The position numbers and the translations under genes were made by a program. A stretch of DNA of 64,000 nucleotides from NCBI RefSeq assembly GCF_009857745.1, contig NZ_WWEN01000002.1:434001-498000 (forward strand). The letters are read 5' to 3'. The stretch's first letter is position 1. The number at the start of each line of letters is the position of its first letter. Below, piece by piece: positions 25,473 to 33,645 of the stretch. This DNA comes from Thalassovita mangrovi (GTDB lineage Bacteria > Pseudomonadota > Alphaproteobacteria > Rhodobacterales > Rhodobacteraceae). The notes beneath the pieces were generated by a model. It had not been told where the DNA came from. It saw nothing but the letters and a program-made list of their open reading frames with translations, and ran no database searches.

Positions 25473-26174
25473 TTATCGGTTGCCTCGCAGTTTCGCGACT
25501 TCGTCCAACACGTTCCCCGAAAACTTGAAATTGGTGCCGAACACTTCCTGCGCACAGGCTTTCAGAAAGGCATGATACTCGCTGCTAGGGTTCGGTGTTC
25601 GGTCATAACCGCCGCGTGTGGGCTGGGCGTTCGGGAAGTTTCGTTCAAATACGTCTGCGAGCGCGTTTGCGAAATCAATCTTGAACTCTTGCGAAATCGC
25701 CGAACCTTTTCGTTTTCGATCATCCAAGATCTCGAAAAGATCGCGGGCTCGGTTGCTGAGTTTGGTCAATTCTTCAATGAGTGCGTGCCGGTTCGGCGAA
25801 GGCGAAGGCAGTTCATCAGGCCATTCCGACAGAAGGGTCAGGCTTTCATCGGAAAGTGCCTCGATCAACTTCTCGGCAGGACGCACAACCGAACTCGTGA
25901 TCTTTCGCTTTCTGGCGTCAGGCGTCTGTGACTCTGGCCCACCTTGAACGCCGAGAGGACTGGACATAGCCGCGACCCAAAAGACTTTTGCGATGGTTCG
26001 AAGTTCATCAGCTAGGCGCCTTCGGTCGGTTTTGTCATCCGCCCCACCAATGCGGCACAGCCGATCAATTGCTTTTTGCGGGAAGAACTCAGGCGCTTGT
26101 GGCAGTGGTCGATCCAGCCACCCCAACTCGAGGTACTTCAGATAATAAGGCTGATCTGGTGACTTTTTTGACAT
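25473..26174 (-). CDS. Unknown island protein overlapping the integrase gene
   Basis: 233 residues from ATG 26174 (MSKKSPDQPYYLKYLELGWL). Its start lies 86 bases inside the end of the integrase gene in another frame, a long overlap. The sequence is mixed alpha-helical (PAEKLIEALSDESLTLLSEW; HALIEELTKLSNRARDLFEI) with a basic middle. It has no signal peptide, membrane segment or recognised domain. It lies between integrase and alpA, so it probably belongs to the element's core. Confidence 0.62.
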   Translation of the reverse strand: MSKKSPDQPYYLKYLELGWLDRPLPQAPEFFPQKAIDRLCRIGGADDKTDRRRLADELRTIAKVFWVAAMSSPLGVQGGPESQTPDARKRKITSSVVRPAEKLIEALSDESLTLLSEWPDELPSPSPNRHALIEELTKLSNRARDLFEILDDRKRKGSAISQEFKIDFANALADVFERNFPNAQPTRGGYDRTPNPSSEYHAFLKACAQEVFGTNFKFSGNVLDEVAKLRGNR

Positions 26175-27306
26175 GGCTATTCCAAAGCTCAAGCGCCTCG
26201 CGCTTTTCGTCGGCATATGAATAGACATTGTAGATAGCGGCCACGCCCGAGACCACACCCGTCTTGTGGTTGAGCAGCGCCTCGGTCACGGGCTGCGGGA
26301 CGCCCAGCATTGCCATGTTGGTGGACATCGTGCGGCGCAGGTCGTGGATGATCCAAGGCTCCGTGCCTTCGGGCAGCGCCTTGTCGAGCCGGTCTTTCAG
26401 GCGACCGAAGCCCGACACGGGCGACTTTCCGGTGGTCGTGAACACGTAGTCCGACCCGAGGAACCTCGGCACCCTGCGCAGCACGTCCAACATCGCGCCG
26501 GTGATCGGGACGGTATGCTGCCTGCCGTTCTTGGCGCGCTGCGAAGGCAGGGTCCACAGGCGTTTTTCGAGGTCGAGTTCCGACCATCGCATCTCGGCGA
26601 CCTCGGCGCGCCTCTGGCCGCTCAGGATCAACAGCTTCATGCAATCCCCGAAAGGATAGCCTTCGGCGTCACAGGCTGCCCATAGCGCGCCCAGCTCATC
26701 GTCTGTCAGCACGCGCTCGCGCGACCGTTCCTTGGACAGCGGTTTCATCCCGGCGATGGGGGAGGCATCGATCATGCCGCGCTCGACACACCAGCCCATC
26801 AGGTGCTTGAGGTGGGCGAGCGCGCGGTTCGCGCTGACCGGCGCGGATTTGTGGATCACGTCGCAGGCTTTCACGACATCGGCCCGTTTGATCTCGTCGA
26901 TCCGTTTGCCGTGCAGGGTCGTGAACTTCGCCAGCAGGGCTTCCTTGCGCTTCCAGTCGCGGTTGTGAACCTTGGCGTGCTTCTCGATGTAGTCGGGGAT
27001 CACGTCGCCTAGCGTCGGCTTGGTATCGATCTCAATGCCGGTGCGATCCTCGAAGCGGCCCGTCTCGATTTCGTATAGGATCTGGTGCACCCGTTCCCGA
27101 GCATCGGCAAGCGAAACGATTGGGTAGCGACCAATAGGTAGACGCCGCATTCTCCCGTTGATGCGCTTATGCAGGCTGAACGTCTTGGTGCCGGATTTGC
27201 TGATGCGCAGGACGAGACCCGGCATCAACTCGTCCCGAAAATCGAGACGCTTGGACGGGTTCGGCTTCTGGCCTTCGATGAACTTGGAGGTGAGCTTGCG
27301 TTTCAT
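26089..27306 (-). CDS. int: Tyrosine-recombinase integrase (P4 type)
   Basis: 405 residues from ATG 27306; a frame start at 27348 is also possible. The N-terminal DUF4102-type arm-binding domain has LTSKFIEGQKPNPSKRLDFR and GLVLRISKSGTKTFSLHKRI; a SAM-like core-binding domain follows. The catalytic domain has Arg232/233 in SGQRRAEVAEM, Lys259, His321-x-x-Arg324 (HDLRRT), His347 (LLNHKTG) and nucleophile Tyr359 (AAIYNVYSY). This set matches P4-like integrases that insert into the 3' ends of tRNA genes, agreeing with the 48-bp tRNA-Phe repeat. Its C-terminal end overlaps the next gene. Confidence 0.94.
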   Translation of the reverse strand: MKRKLTSKFIEGQKPNPSKRLDFRDELMPGLVLRISKSGTKTFSLHKRINGRMRRLPIGRYPIVSLADARERVHQILYEIETGRFEDRTGIEIDTKPTLGDVIPDYIEKHAKVHNRDWKRKEALLAKFTTLHGKRIDEIKRADVVKACDVIHKSAPVSANRALAHLKHLMGWCVERGMIDASPIAGMKPLSKERSRERVLTDDELGALWAACDAEGYPFGDCMKLLILSGQRRAEVAEMRWSELDLEKRLWTLPSQRAKNGRQHTVPITGAMLDVLRRVPRFLGSDYVFTTTGKSPVSGFGRLKDRLDKALPEGTEPWIIHDLRRTMSTNMAMLGVPQPVTEALLNHKTGVVSGVAAIYNVYSYADEKREALELWNSHVKKVTRSALLSEVPRVGVAGSTTATSA

Positions 27307-27581
27307 AAGCCCATGATAAGATGGGCGGACGAGCCACGTCAGGGACAATCCTAGATGCGTTGAGGCGAGATGTCTCGCTCTGCACTGGCGGTCTGGTGAG
27401 CTTGGTGCTCTTGGACGACTTCAATCGTTGGTTGACTCAGTGTCTGTTTGCACGACATTCTTCGGTTGCGTTTCAGAGCATAAGGCAGCGCCTGACGCCG
27501 TGTTTCATGTCTGCCAACAACAACCGGCACCAGATCGAGTAGTCTGGGGAAGGCCGAGGCAATTTTGCACTGGAGAGTGTG

Positions 27582-28586
27582 ATGCCATCTTTGGACCAAT
27601 CGAATTTTCCAGTGGGCGATCAAGATAACCTGCTTGAAATTTACGAAAACGAAATCGAAGTTGAATATCGAGGTGAGCGGTATCTCGTTCGCGATAACGG
27701 CGCGGTTTATCGCTTCAATGAGTATCGAAAGCGCGCCCGCCCACTGGACAAAACGTGGACCTTCGGGCGCCAAAATCCGACAACCGGTTATCAATATCTT
27801 GCAGGTGCCCCCGTTCACCGCATTGTTTGTTCTGCATTCCACGGAGAACCACCCACAGATCAGCACGTTGTGGATCACATCGATACCAATCGAGCGAACA
27901 ACCGACCGGAAAACCTTCGATGGCTGACGAGATTAGAAAACGCCTTGTTGAATGAGATCACCGCGCGACGCATCGAACTGGTTTACGGTTCAATCGAGGC
28001 TTTCTTAGCTGATCCGTCAAAGATCCAAAGTGAGGCTTCCTATCCAGACGTATCGTGGATGCGAACTGTATCAAAGGACGAGGCCGCCAAGACAAAGGCA
28101 CGCTTCGAAACGTGGGCACAAAGCGGTTCGGTTCCTAGCGGAGGCGCAATTGGTGAATGGCTGTACGGTACTTCTGAACGTGCGGATTTTGAGCCGGACC
28201 CAGAAGAGTACGAGTCTCTCTCCCCTTCGGTCATCCAAGTTCGCTGGCGGGTACCAACGGAGTTTCCTGAATGCCCATCGGAGGTGACCGACGATGCACT
28301 AGAGCACTATGCCGAGAACCTTGTGTTTGGCAAAGTCTTCGCACGAAACGACATTTACCAAAGCTTGGTTGTTCAGCGTTCTCTTGTCGAAGATGCTTTG
28401 ATCGTCATCACCCACAATCCCGGCCCCAACGTAATCAAGGATTGGGCAGTCGCACAGATTTTCGTTCGTGGCGAGTTCTTCTACCATCGCAGTGAACATC
28501 AGTATTTTTCTTTGCAAGGTGCGCTAAAGACATTTTGCGAGCTGACCGGGGACAGCTATGAGGACTGTATGGATGACTACTGTTGA
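27582..28586 (+). CDS. HNH endonuclease-like protein, first gene of second cargo block
   Basis: 334 residues. The middle carries an HNH motif: VHRIVCSAFHGEPP followed by HVVDHIDTNRANNRPENLRW (residues 95-114), with the usual His-Asn-rich betabetaalpha-metal fold seen in homing and phage HNH nucleases. The C-terminal 200 residues are unfamiliar. GGAG lies 6 bases before ATG 27582; a GTG at 27579 is directly upstream. The gap to the next gene is 21 bases. I infer a nuclease acting on DNA, but selfish homing activity cannot be excluded. Confidence 0.8.
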   Translation: MPSLDQSNFPVGDQDNLLEIYENEIEVEYRGERYLVRDNGAVYRFNEYRKRARPLDKTWTFGRQNPTTGYQYLAGAPVHRIVCSAFHGEPPTDQHVVDHIDTNRANNRPENLRWLTRLENALLNEITARRIELVYGSIEAFLADPSKIQSEASYPDVSWMRTVSKDEAAKTKARFETWAQSGSVPSGGAIGEWLYGTSERADFEPDPEEYESLSPSVIQVRWRVPTEFPECPSEVTDDALEHYAENLVFGKVFARNDIYQSLVVQRSLVEDALIVITHNPGPNVIKDWAVAQIFVRGEFFYHRSEHQYFSLQGALKTFCELTGDSYEDCMDDYC

Positions 28587-28607
28587 TTGGACGCGGGAGT
28601 GAGATTT

Positions 28608-29249
28608 TTGGACATTCGGATTTCCTTTTCAAGCCCAGAGAGTGGCTTTCAATGGTCTGACTTGCTGCCGTACACACCCCATCTTTTATGGGCACTTTTC
28701 TTTGCCTCTGTATTTTTCATCGTCGGGCCAAGAACCATTAGAGCCGCCTTTTCCCGGGCGACAAAGCTAGGGTTCGCCGGGGTTGAGTTGGAGTTGTCAG
28801 GGGAGGTGCAGGAGGCTGCAGAAGCAAGGGATATCACACTACCGGCAGGCTTGCGGGATCAATTGGCCCGAAGAATGAGAACGATTGGGCCGCTGCTAAG
28901 GTCGTCGCGGATTTTGTGGATCGATGATAATCCTACTAACAATATCCCCGAAATAAAAATTTTGCAGAAACTCGGCATGCTCATTGATCTTGCGAAAACG
29001 GACGAAGAAGCGCGCAGGAAAATGGAAGGCGCGATCTATGATATCGTGATCTCTGATATCGGACGCGAAAACGATGGGGAGGCTGGTCTCAAGCTGTTGC
29101 CAGAAATTCTATCCTCTGTTTCTAGTCCCTTCGTTATATTCTATGTCGGGGTGCAGCGCGACATGCCTCAGGGGGCATTCGGACTGACTATTCGTCCTGA
29201 TGAACTGTTTAATCTGATACTTGATGCGACAGAGAGGCGTAAGGGCTGA
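28608..29249 (+). CDS. Membrane-anchored receiver-like protein
   Basis: 213 residues if the TTG at 28608 is used (GGGAG 8 bases upstream); a TTG at 28587 and a GTG at 28599 are alternatives. One transmembrane helix lies near the start (LLPYTPHLLWALFFASVFFI). After a linker, a receiver-like domain has RILWIDDNPTNN (paired acidic residues), a central aspartate in YDIVISDIGRENDG and PFVIFYVG. It follows the response-regulator plan but the downstream lysine is not clear. Such stand-alone domains may be pseudo-receivers. It overlaps the next gene by one base, so coupling is certain. Confidence 0.72.
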   Translation: MDIRISFSSPESGFQWSDLLPYTPHLLWALFFASVFFIVGPRTIRAAFSRATKLGFAGVELELSGEVQEAAEARDITLPAGLRDQLARRMRTIGPLLRSSRILWIDDNPTNNIPEIKILQKLGMLIDLAKTDEEARRKMEGAIYDIVISDIGRENDGEAGLKLLPEILSSVSSPFVIFYVGVQRDMPQGAFGLTIRPDELFNLILDATERRKG

Positions 29250-29863
29250 TGTATATCCAGAAATGCGTAAAAGGGATTGCCGGTGACACTTCTGGTAAGA
29301 ATGGCCTCACGCAATCTGAAGCACAGGAAGTGATAAGTCAGGACCATGGCATCATGTCGAATTGGTGGAGAAGGGAGCGTAGTATTACTCCCCAAATGGT
29401 TGCGGACGTACTGACATCGCACAATTTGGATCGCCATTTGCACGATTATCAGAACTTCGGTGATGAAACGCCGTTTATCTCTTTGGCTAGTGGTGCAGTT
29501 GAAAGAAATACCATTCTTCAACAGAATTTTGCTTACTCTGCCATCGATACGGCCTTGCAGTTTGCCACAGATGACTGGACGAGGCCGGGGGCATTGTTCT
29601 TTTGCTGGGTGGCTACGAGCCACTACCCCGCGGTTGAGGTCAGCAATGTTGCGGAGGCGGTACGAGACATAAATATCTACCAAAGATGGTCGCCCTACCA
29701 GCTAGAAGGCGAATTAACAGCCAAGGTTCACATACCGTCTAATCAAATCGAGCGAGTTGAATGGTGGGACCCTGGTCATGGCCATTGGCGGCCGCAGCAC
29801 ACATGGTCGAATCCAAAGTATGTTGAGCCTGATGTCCTGAGCAACATTCGGGAGCTTTTCTGA
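29249..29863 (+). CDS. Unknown protein, possible ADP-ribosyltransferase-like fold
   Basis: 204 residues. The segment GDETPFISLASGAVERNTIL (residues 71-90) looks like the S-T-S strand of ADP-ribosyltransferases, and YQLEGELTAKVHIPSNQI (150-167) places an ExE (Glu153-Gly-Glu155) ahead of a beta strand and the IPxxxI turn common in that fold. An upstream histidine-rich stretch (HNLDRHLHDY) might supply the first conserved residue. This is a visual analogy only; no alignment was done. The start ATG overlaps the previous stop by one base and the stop is shared with the next start. If true, it would modify a host or phage target. Confidence 0.55.
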   Translation: MYIQKCVKGIAGDTSGKNGLTQSEAQEVISQDHGIMSNWWRRERSITPQMVADVLTSHNLDRHLHDYQNFGDETPFISLASGAVERNTILQQNFAYSAIDTALQFATDDWTRPGALFFCWVATSHYPAVEVSNVAEAVRDINIYQRWSPYQLEGELTAKVHIPSNQIERVEWWDPGHGHWRPQHTWSNPKYVEPDVLSNIRELF

Positions 29864-30735
29864 TGCATGACGAAGGTTTTGGGATCGAACCCGAAAGGCT
29901 TAAAAACCGGCTAAAATTTCTAATAGGTCGCGCTGAGGTCCATACAGAGTTCAGGCGGCAGGGTTATGAACATCAAGCGATTGCAGCGACTGCATACCGT
30001 GATGCCGCATCGATTGCGCTGCTTCTCGAAGACACCAACAAAGCCCGTGATCTTCTCCAAAAAGCTGGTACCGGTTTCCTGGAACTTGGGCTTATTCATG
30101 GCGCTGTACTCCTCGAATTGTCGGGAGGACCAAAAGTCTTTTCTTCGCTAGAAGATTACAGTGACCTCATTGATGGCGTCAGAGGCCAAAAACGTTTGGA
30201 TGACGAAGGAGAACGCTTTATACGCCCCCTGGAAAACTCGGCGCGAACGACGACTAGTCAATTGTTCGCACTGTATCAGGTTGAGTGTTTGCGTGATGGG
30301 TTGTCCTCAAAAGAAAGCAGCGAGGATCCGTTTCGGCGAGCACTGGAGCGTCGCGCAGGCTTCCAAGTTGGTGTGACAGGTCTCTCCATTGATAGCTACA
30401 TGCGAATGGGACAGGAACTTATTGACCCGTTGGAAAGTAAGCTTGGACTTGACCGCCCCTTCCTTTTGCGAAGCGTTGAAACGATTGCAAGTACTCGTTT
30501 TGAGGCAATCCAATCCGCAATGAAAGACAGCTATCATTGGCAGCGAATATTGCGGCCCTCCGCTTTGCTGGATTTCGACACGTTGGTATTGGGCTCCTTA
30601 GCGCTGTCTAGCGACTTTGGTCTTGGCCCATTCGACCGGTTACTTAGCGACGAGGTCCCGTATCTCAGTGCTCCAATTCGGGCAGCAAAGCTGCTACGAC
30701 AAGGACCTGAGCAACAACCTCTTAGCACGTACTAA
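29863..30735 (+). CDS. Helical protein of unknown function, last gene of the block
   Basis: 290 residues with almost entirely alpha-helical composition, such as EPERLKNRLKFLIGRAEVHT, AIAATAYRDAASIALLLEDT and NKARDLLQKAGTGFLELGLI, which resembles TPR or related superhelical repeats. It shows no catalytic motif, membrane segment or signal peptide. The ATG overlaps the previous stop by one base. In defence operons such scaffolds often sense or restrain an effector, but this is only a suggestion. Confidence 0.65.
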   Translation: MHDEGFGIEPERLKNRLKFLIGRAEVHTEFRRQGYEHQAIAATAYRDAASIALLLEDTNKARDLLQKAGTGFLELGLIHGAVLLELSGGPKVFSSLEDYSDLIDGVRGQKRLDDEGERFIRPLENSARTTTSQLFALYQVECLRDGLSSKESSEDPFRRALERRAGFQVGVTGLSIDSYMRMGQELIDPLESKLGLDRPFLLRSVETIASTRFEAIQSAMKDSYHWQRILRPSALLDFDTLVLGSLALSSDFGLGPFDRLLSDEVPYLSAPIRAAKLLRQGPEQQPLSTY

Positions 30736-30742
30736 GCATTGC

Positions 30743-30762
30743 GCTTGGGTATCACTGGGGTA
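30743..30762 (+). repeat. Subterminal direct repeat, right copy
   Basis: Identical to 15988-16007 over 20 bases. The second GGGTATCA of the internal pair is altered here to GGGTAGCA. Confidence 0.6.
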
Positions 30763-30896
30763 GCAGGAGCAGCGTGCTTGACCGCTCCGGCGTGAGACGG
30801 GTAGAGATGATCTGCCAAGCGCAAAGATCAAGGTTTTCAATCCGCTACGTTGCAGGTTGAGCGATCCTGAAACAGCGTGCGCAGATCAACAGACCA

Positions 30897-30944
30897 ATTG
30901 AAAATCCTCGTGTCGGTGGTTCGATTCCGCCCCCGGGCACCATT
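30897..30944 (+). repeat. attR: 48-bp direct repeat, right copy
   Basis: Perfect copy of 15880-15927, the tRNA-Phe 3' half from anticodon stem to two bases past the CCA. No 5' half is present, so it is not a tRNA gene. Confidence 0.92.
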
Positions 30945-31594
30945 TTATCAGATGTAAGTTGCTGATTTATCTGCAATAAATTTTGCAGAAGCGGCAAGCT
31001 ACGTCACACATTCCGTACACAATCAGCCGCAATGGGACCTTCTGCTGCGATCGAGAACGCCCAAACACCGGGAAGCGCTTTGCGGCCATCCATTCGCCTG
31101 AAGCTCGGGGTTGACGCGTCTCAAATCGAAACGATGGCCCAGCAATTGGCCAACCTGCGTGACGAAAGTTTTCGTTGCGGGTGCAAATCTGCGGCCTGTT
31201 TGTTGGCCGGTCGTAAGGGCGCCGGTGCATAACGGGCGGGAACCGGACATTCGCGATGCTTGGCGTGAGGGTCAGCTGAGCGGACAGAACCGACGTGGAG
31301 ATACCAATTCATTAGATCGAAACCAGCTTGCTCAATAGCGGGGGGCTGCGCAAGTGCGGCAGACGCAAAACCGTTAAGGTCAGCGAAGGATAGTCCAGTC
31401 ATTTGCTTTTACTAGCGCTGTAAAAAACCAATCAGTCGCGCTGGCGCCTGACGTCTCGGGAGGCGGAACTTTTCCCTCTCCCCGAGGTTACGGATTTGTA
31501 AATTTCGGACAAGCTCGGCGCCTGTTTCACGCCCCATATCCACTTCGAAAAGTCGTCAACGCGCCCTGTCGGGCACTGCGGTCGGAGCGGAGAG
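30945..31594. other. Gene-free stretch right of the island
   Basis: About 650 bases of host-like DNA without a convincing gene. Several short frames exist on both strands (for example 31032-31232 and 31121-31402), but none has good codon character or a start site. It may be the decayed remnant of an older insertion next to this tRNA. The promoter of the patatin gene must lie near its right end. Confidence 0.5.
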
Positions 31595-32710
31595 ATGGGC
31601 AAATCGGAACATACGATCCTGGTACTTCAGGGCGGCGGCGCCTTGGGGGCCTACCAGGCCGGCGCTTACGAGAAACTCAGCGAACGAGGCAAGGAACCGG
31701 CCTGGGTCGCAGGCATCTCGATCGGCGCGACAAACGCCGCGATCATCTGCGGCAACCCGCCCGAGCGGCGGGCCGAAAGGTTGCGGAAGTTCTGGCACCG
31801 GGTGACGCTGGGACCGTCCTGCCTGCCGTGGCTTCAGGGGGCAAAGGCGCGGGCGGCCTATGGCGAAATGGTCGCCGACACAGTCGTGTTTTCGGGCACA
31901 CCCGGTTTTTTCCGCCCGCGCCTTCCGGCGGCCTATCTGCCGTTCGGCGCCGAACCGCCGCTCAGCTATTACGATACCACGCCGCTCAGGCGAACGCTCG
32001 AGGACCTGGTCGATTTCGACTATCTGAATGCCTCCGGGCCGCGGCTGAGCATCGGCGCGGTCGATCTGGAAACCGCCAATTTCACCTATTTCGACAGCGC
32101 CCGGATGCGGATCGGCCCCGAACACATCATGGCCAGCGGCGCGCTGCCGCCGGGTTTCGCGCCGGTCGAAATCGAGGGGCGGCAATACTGGGATGGCGGG
32201 CTGGTGTCGAACACTCCGCTGCAATTCGTCATGGACAATCTCGGCGCCGATCCGGTCTGCATCTTCCAGGTGGACGTGTTCAGCGCCCGCGGCGAGGCGC
32301 CGAAAAACCTTGTCGAGGTCGCCCTGCGGGAAAAGGACATCCGCTATTCCAGCCGCACCCGCCTGACCACCGACCGCTATCGCCAGCTGCACGACATACA
32401 TGCCGCCGCCGAACGGCTGGCGGAAAAGCTGCCCGAGGGGATGCAAGGTGATCCCGATCTCGCCTATCTGCGCGGCCTGCGCCCGGCGGCCCCGATCACG
32501 CTGGTGCACCTGATCCACCGCAAGGAACAGTTCGAAAGCCAGGCCAAGGATTACGAGTTTTCCCGCCTGTCGATGCAGGCGCATTGGAACGCGGGCGCCG
32601 CCGATACCCTGCGCAGCCTGGACCACGCCGCCTGGAAGACGCGCGGCAAGGGCGGTGGTTTGCAGGTCTTCGATTTCTGCACCTTCCCCGAAAAAGGAGC
32701 TGCGGCATGA
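31595..32710 (+). CDS. Patatin-like phospholipase
   Basis: 371 residues. The oxyanion hole motif is LQGGGALGAYQAG (residues 11-23), the nucleophile elbow GISIGA carries Ser42, and the aspartate is in YWDGGLVSN (Asp200), giving the Ser-Asp dyad. A DUF3734-type C-terminal part follows. In alphaproteobacteria these proteins accompany polyhydroxybutyrate or lipid turnover genes. The next gene encodes a 3-hydroxybutyrate dehydrogenase about 90 bases downstream, which supports a role in using lipid or PHB. It has no signal peptide and is probably cytoplasmic or granule-bound. Confidence 0.9.
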   Translation: MGKSEHTILVLQGGGALGAYQAGAYEKLSERGKEPAWVAGISIGATNAAIICGNPPERRAERLRKFWHRVTLGPSCLPWLQGAKARAAYGEMVADTVVFSGTPGFFRPRLPAAYLPFGAEPPLSYYDTTPLRRTLEDLVDFDYLNASGPRLSIGAVDLETANFTYFDSARMRIGPEHIMASGALPPGFAPVEIEGRQYWDGGLVSNTPLQFVMDNLGADPVCIFQVDVFSARGEAPKNLVEVALREKDIRYSSRTRLTTDRYRQLHDIHAAAERLAEKLPEGMQGDPDLAYLRGLRPAAPITLVHLIHRKEQFESQAKDYEFSRLSMQAHWNAGAADTLRSLDHAAWKTRGKGGGLQVFDFCTFPEKGAAA

Positions 32711-32798
32711 AACCCACAGACGGGCCTCTCTGCTCATCCCCGCAGCGGCACCGACGCAAAGCCAGTCATTTTCAACATAAGAAGCAATGGAGAACACC

Positions 32799-33581
32799 AT
32801 GAAACTGAAAGACAAAATTTGCATCATCACCGGCGGCGCCAGCGGCATCGGCTATGGCATCGCCGAACGGTTCATCGCCGACGGCGCGCGCGTTGCCATC
32901 GCCGACCTGAATGGGACCAGCGCGCAAGAGGCCGCCAGGAAACTGACCGCCAAAGGCCCCGGCAGCGCGATCGGGATCGAAATGAACGTGGCCGACGAAG
33001 ACATGGTGAATGCCGGCGTCGACAGGGTGGTCGCGCAATGGGGCCGGGTCGACGTTCTGGTGTCGAACGCCGGCATCCAGATCGTGCACAAGATCGAGGA
33101 CTTCCCCTTTGCCGAATGGAAAAAGCTGCTGTCGATCCATCTCGATGGCGGCTTCCTGACCTCGAAAGCCTGCATCCCGCATATGAAGAAGGCCGGCGGC
33201 GGGTCGATCATCTTCATGGGATCGGTGCATTCCAAGGAAGCCTCGCCGCTGAAATCGGCCTATGTGACGGCCAAGCACGGGCTGCTGGGGCTGGCGCGCG
33301 AAATCGCCCGGGAAGGCGCGGATTACGGCGTGCGCACCAACGTGATCTGTCCCGGTTTCGTGAAAACGCCGCTGGTCGAAAAACAGATCCCCGAACAGGC
33401 GCATGACCTGGGGATTTCCGAACAGGACGTGGTCGAAAAGATCATGCTGGGCGAAACCGTCGACAAGGAATTCACCACCATCGCGGACGTGGCCGAAGTG
33501 GCGCATTTCTTTGCCGCGTTCGAAAGCAACGCGCTGACCGGTCAGTCGCTAGTGGCCAGCCACGGCTGGTACATGAACTGA
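32799..33581 (+). CDS. bdhA: 3-hydroxybutyrate dehydrogenase (SDR family)
   Basis: 260 residues from ATG 32799; GGAG lies 7 bases upstream inside an alternative ATG at 32787. The short-chain dehydrogenase motifs are TGGASGIG (11-18), NAG (90-92) and the Ser142/Tyr155/Lys159 triad. The PGFVKTPLVEKQIPEQAHD loop and the C-terminal SLVASHGWYMN are characteristic of D-3-hydroxybutyrate dehydrogenases. It interconverts 3-hydroxybutyrate and acetoacetate with NAD, a step in PHB or ketone-body use. The patatin gene upstream is a plausible partner. Confidence 0.9.
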   Translation: MKLKDKICIITGGASGIGYGIAERFIADGARVAIADLNGTSAQEAARKLTAKGPGSAIGIEMNVADEDMVNAGVDRVVAQWGRVDVLVSNAGIQIVHKIEDFPFAEWKKLLSIHLDGGFLTSKACIPHMKKAGGGSIIFMGSVHSKEASPLKSAYVTAKHGLLGLAREIAREGADYGVRTNVICPGFVKTPLVEKQIPEQAHDLGISEQDVVEKIMLGETVDKEFTTIADVAEVAHFFAAFESNALTGQSLVASHGWYMN

Positions 33582-33645
33582 CCCCTGGCTGCTCGTATCG
33601 CACATACCGGCGGCATTCCCGCCTCAACACGAAGGAGACCTGAAA

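Larger units (their letters stand above)
15880..30944. mobile_element. Integrated genomic island in tRNA-Phe (satellite-like)
   Basis: A 48-bp perfect direct repeat of the tRNA-Phe 3' half bounds about 15 kb. It encloses a tyrosine integrase, an AlpA-like protein, a primase/ATPase replication protein and cargo that reads as DNA-modification and defence genes. Base composition is visibly more AT-rich than on either side, most clearly at 16176-21170 and 27350-30740. I see no capsid, terminase, tail, relaxase or conjugation genes. The element is therefore likely a phage-satellite-like or integrative, non-self-transmissible island that can excise and perhaps replicate. Confidence 0.9.

Noticed and set aside
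30897-30944. Second tRNA-Phe gene
   Set aside because: Only the 3' half is present; there is no acceptor 5' strand or D arm. It is the right attachment repeat.
31032-31402. Genes in the gap between island and patatin gene
   Set aside because: Short overlapping frames on both strands, without ribosome sites or coherent protein character.
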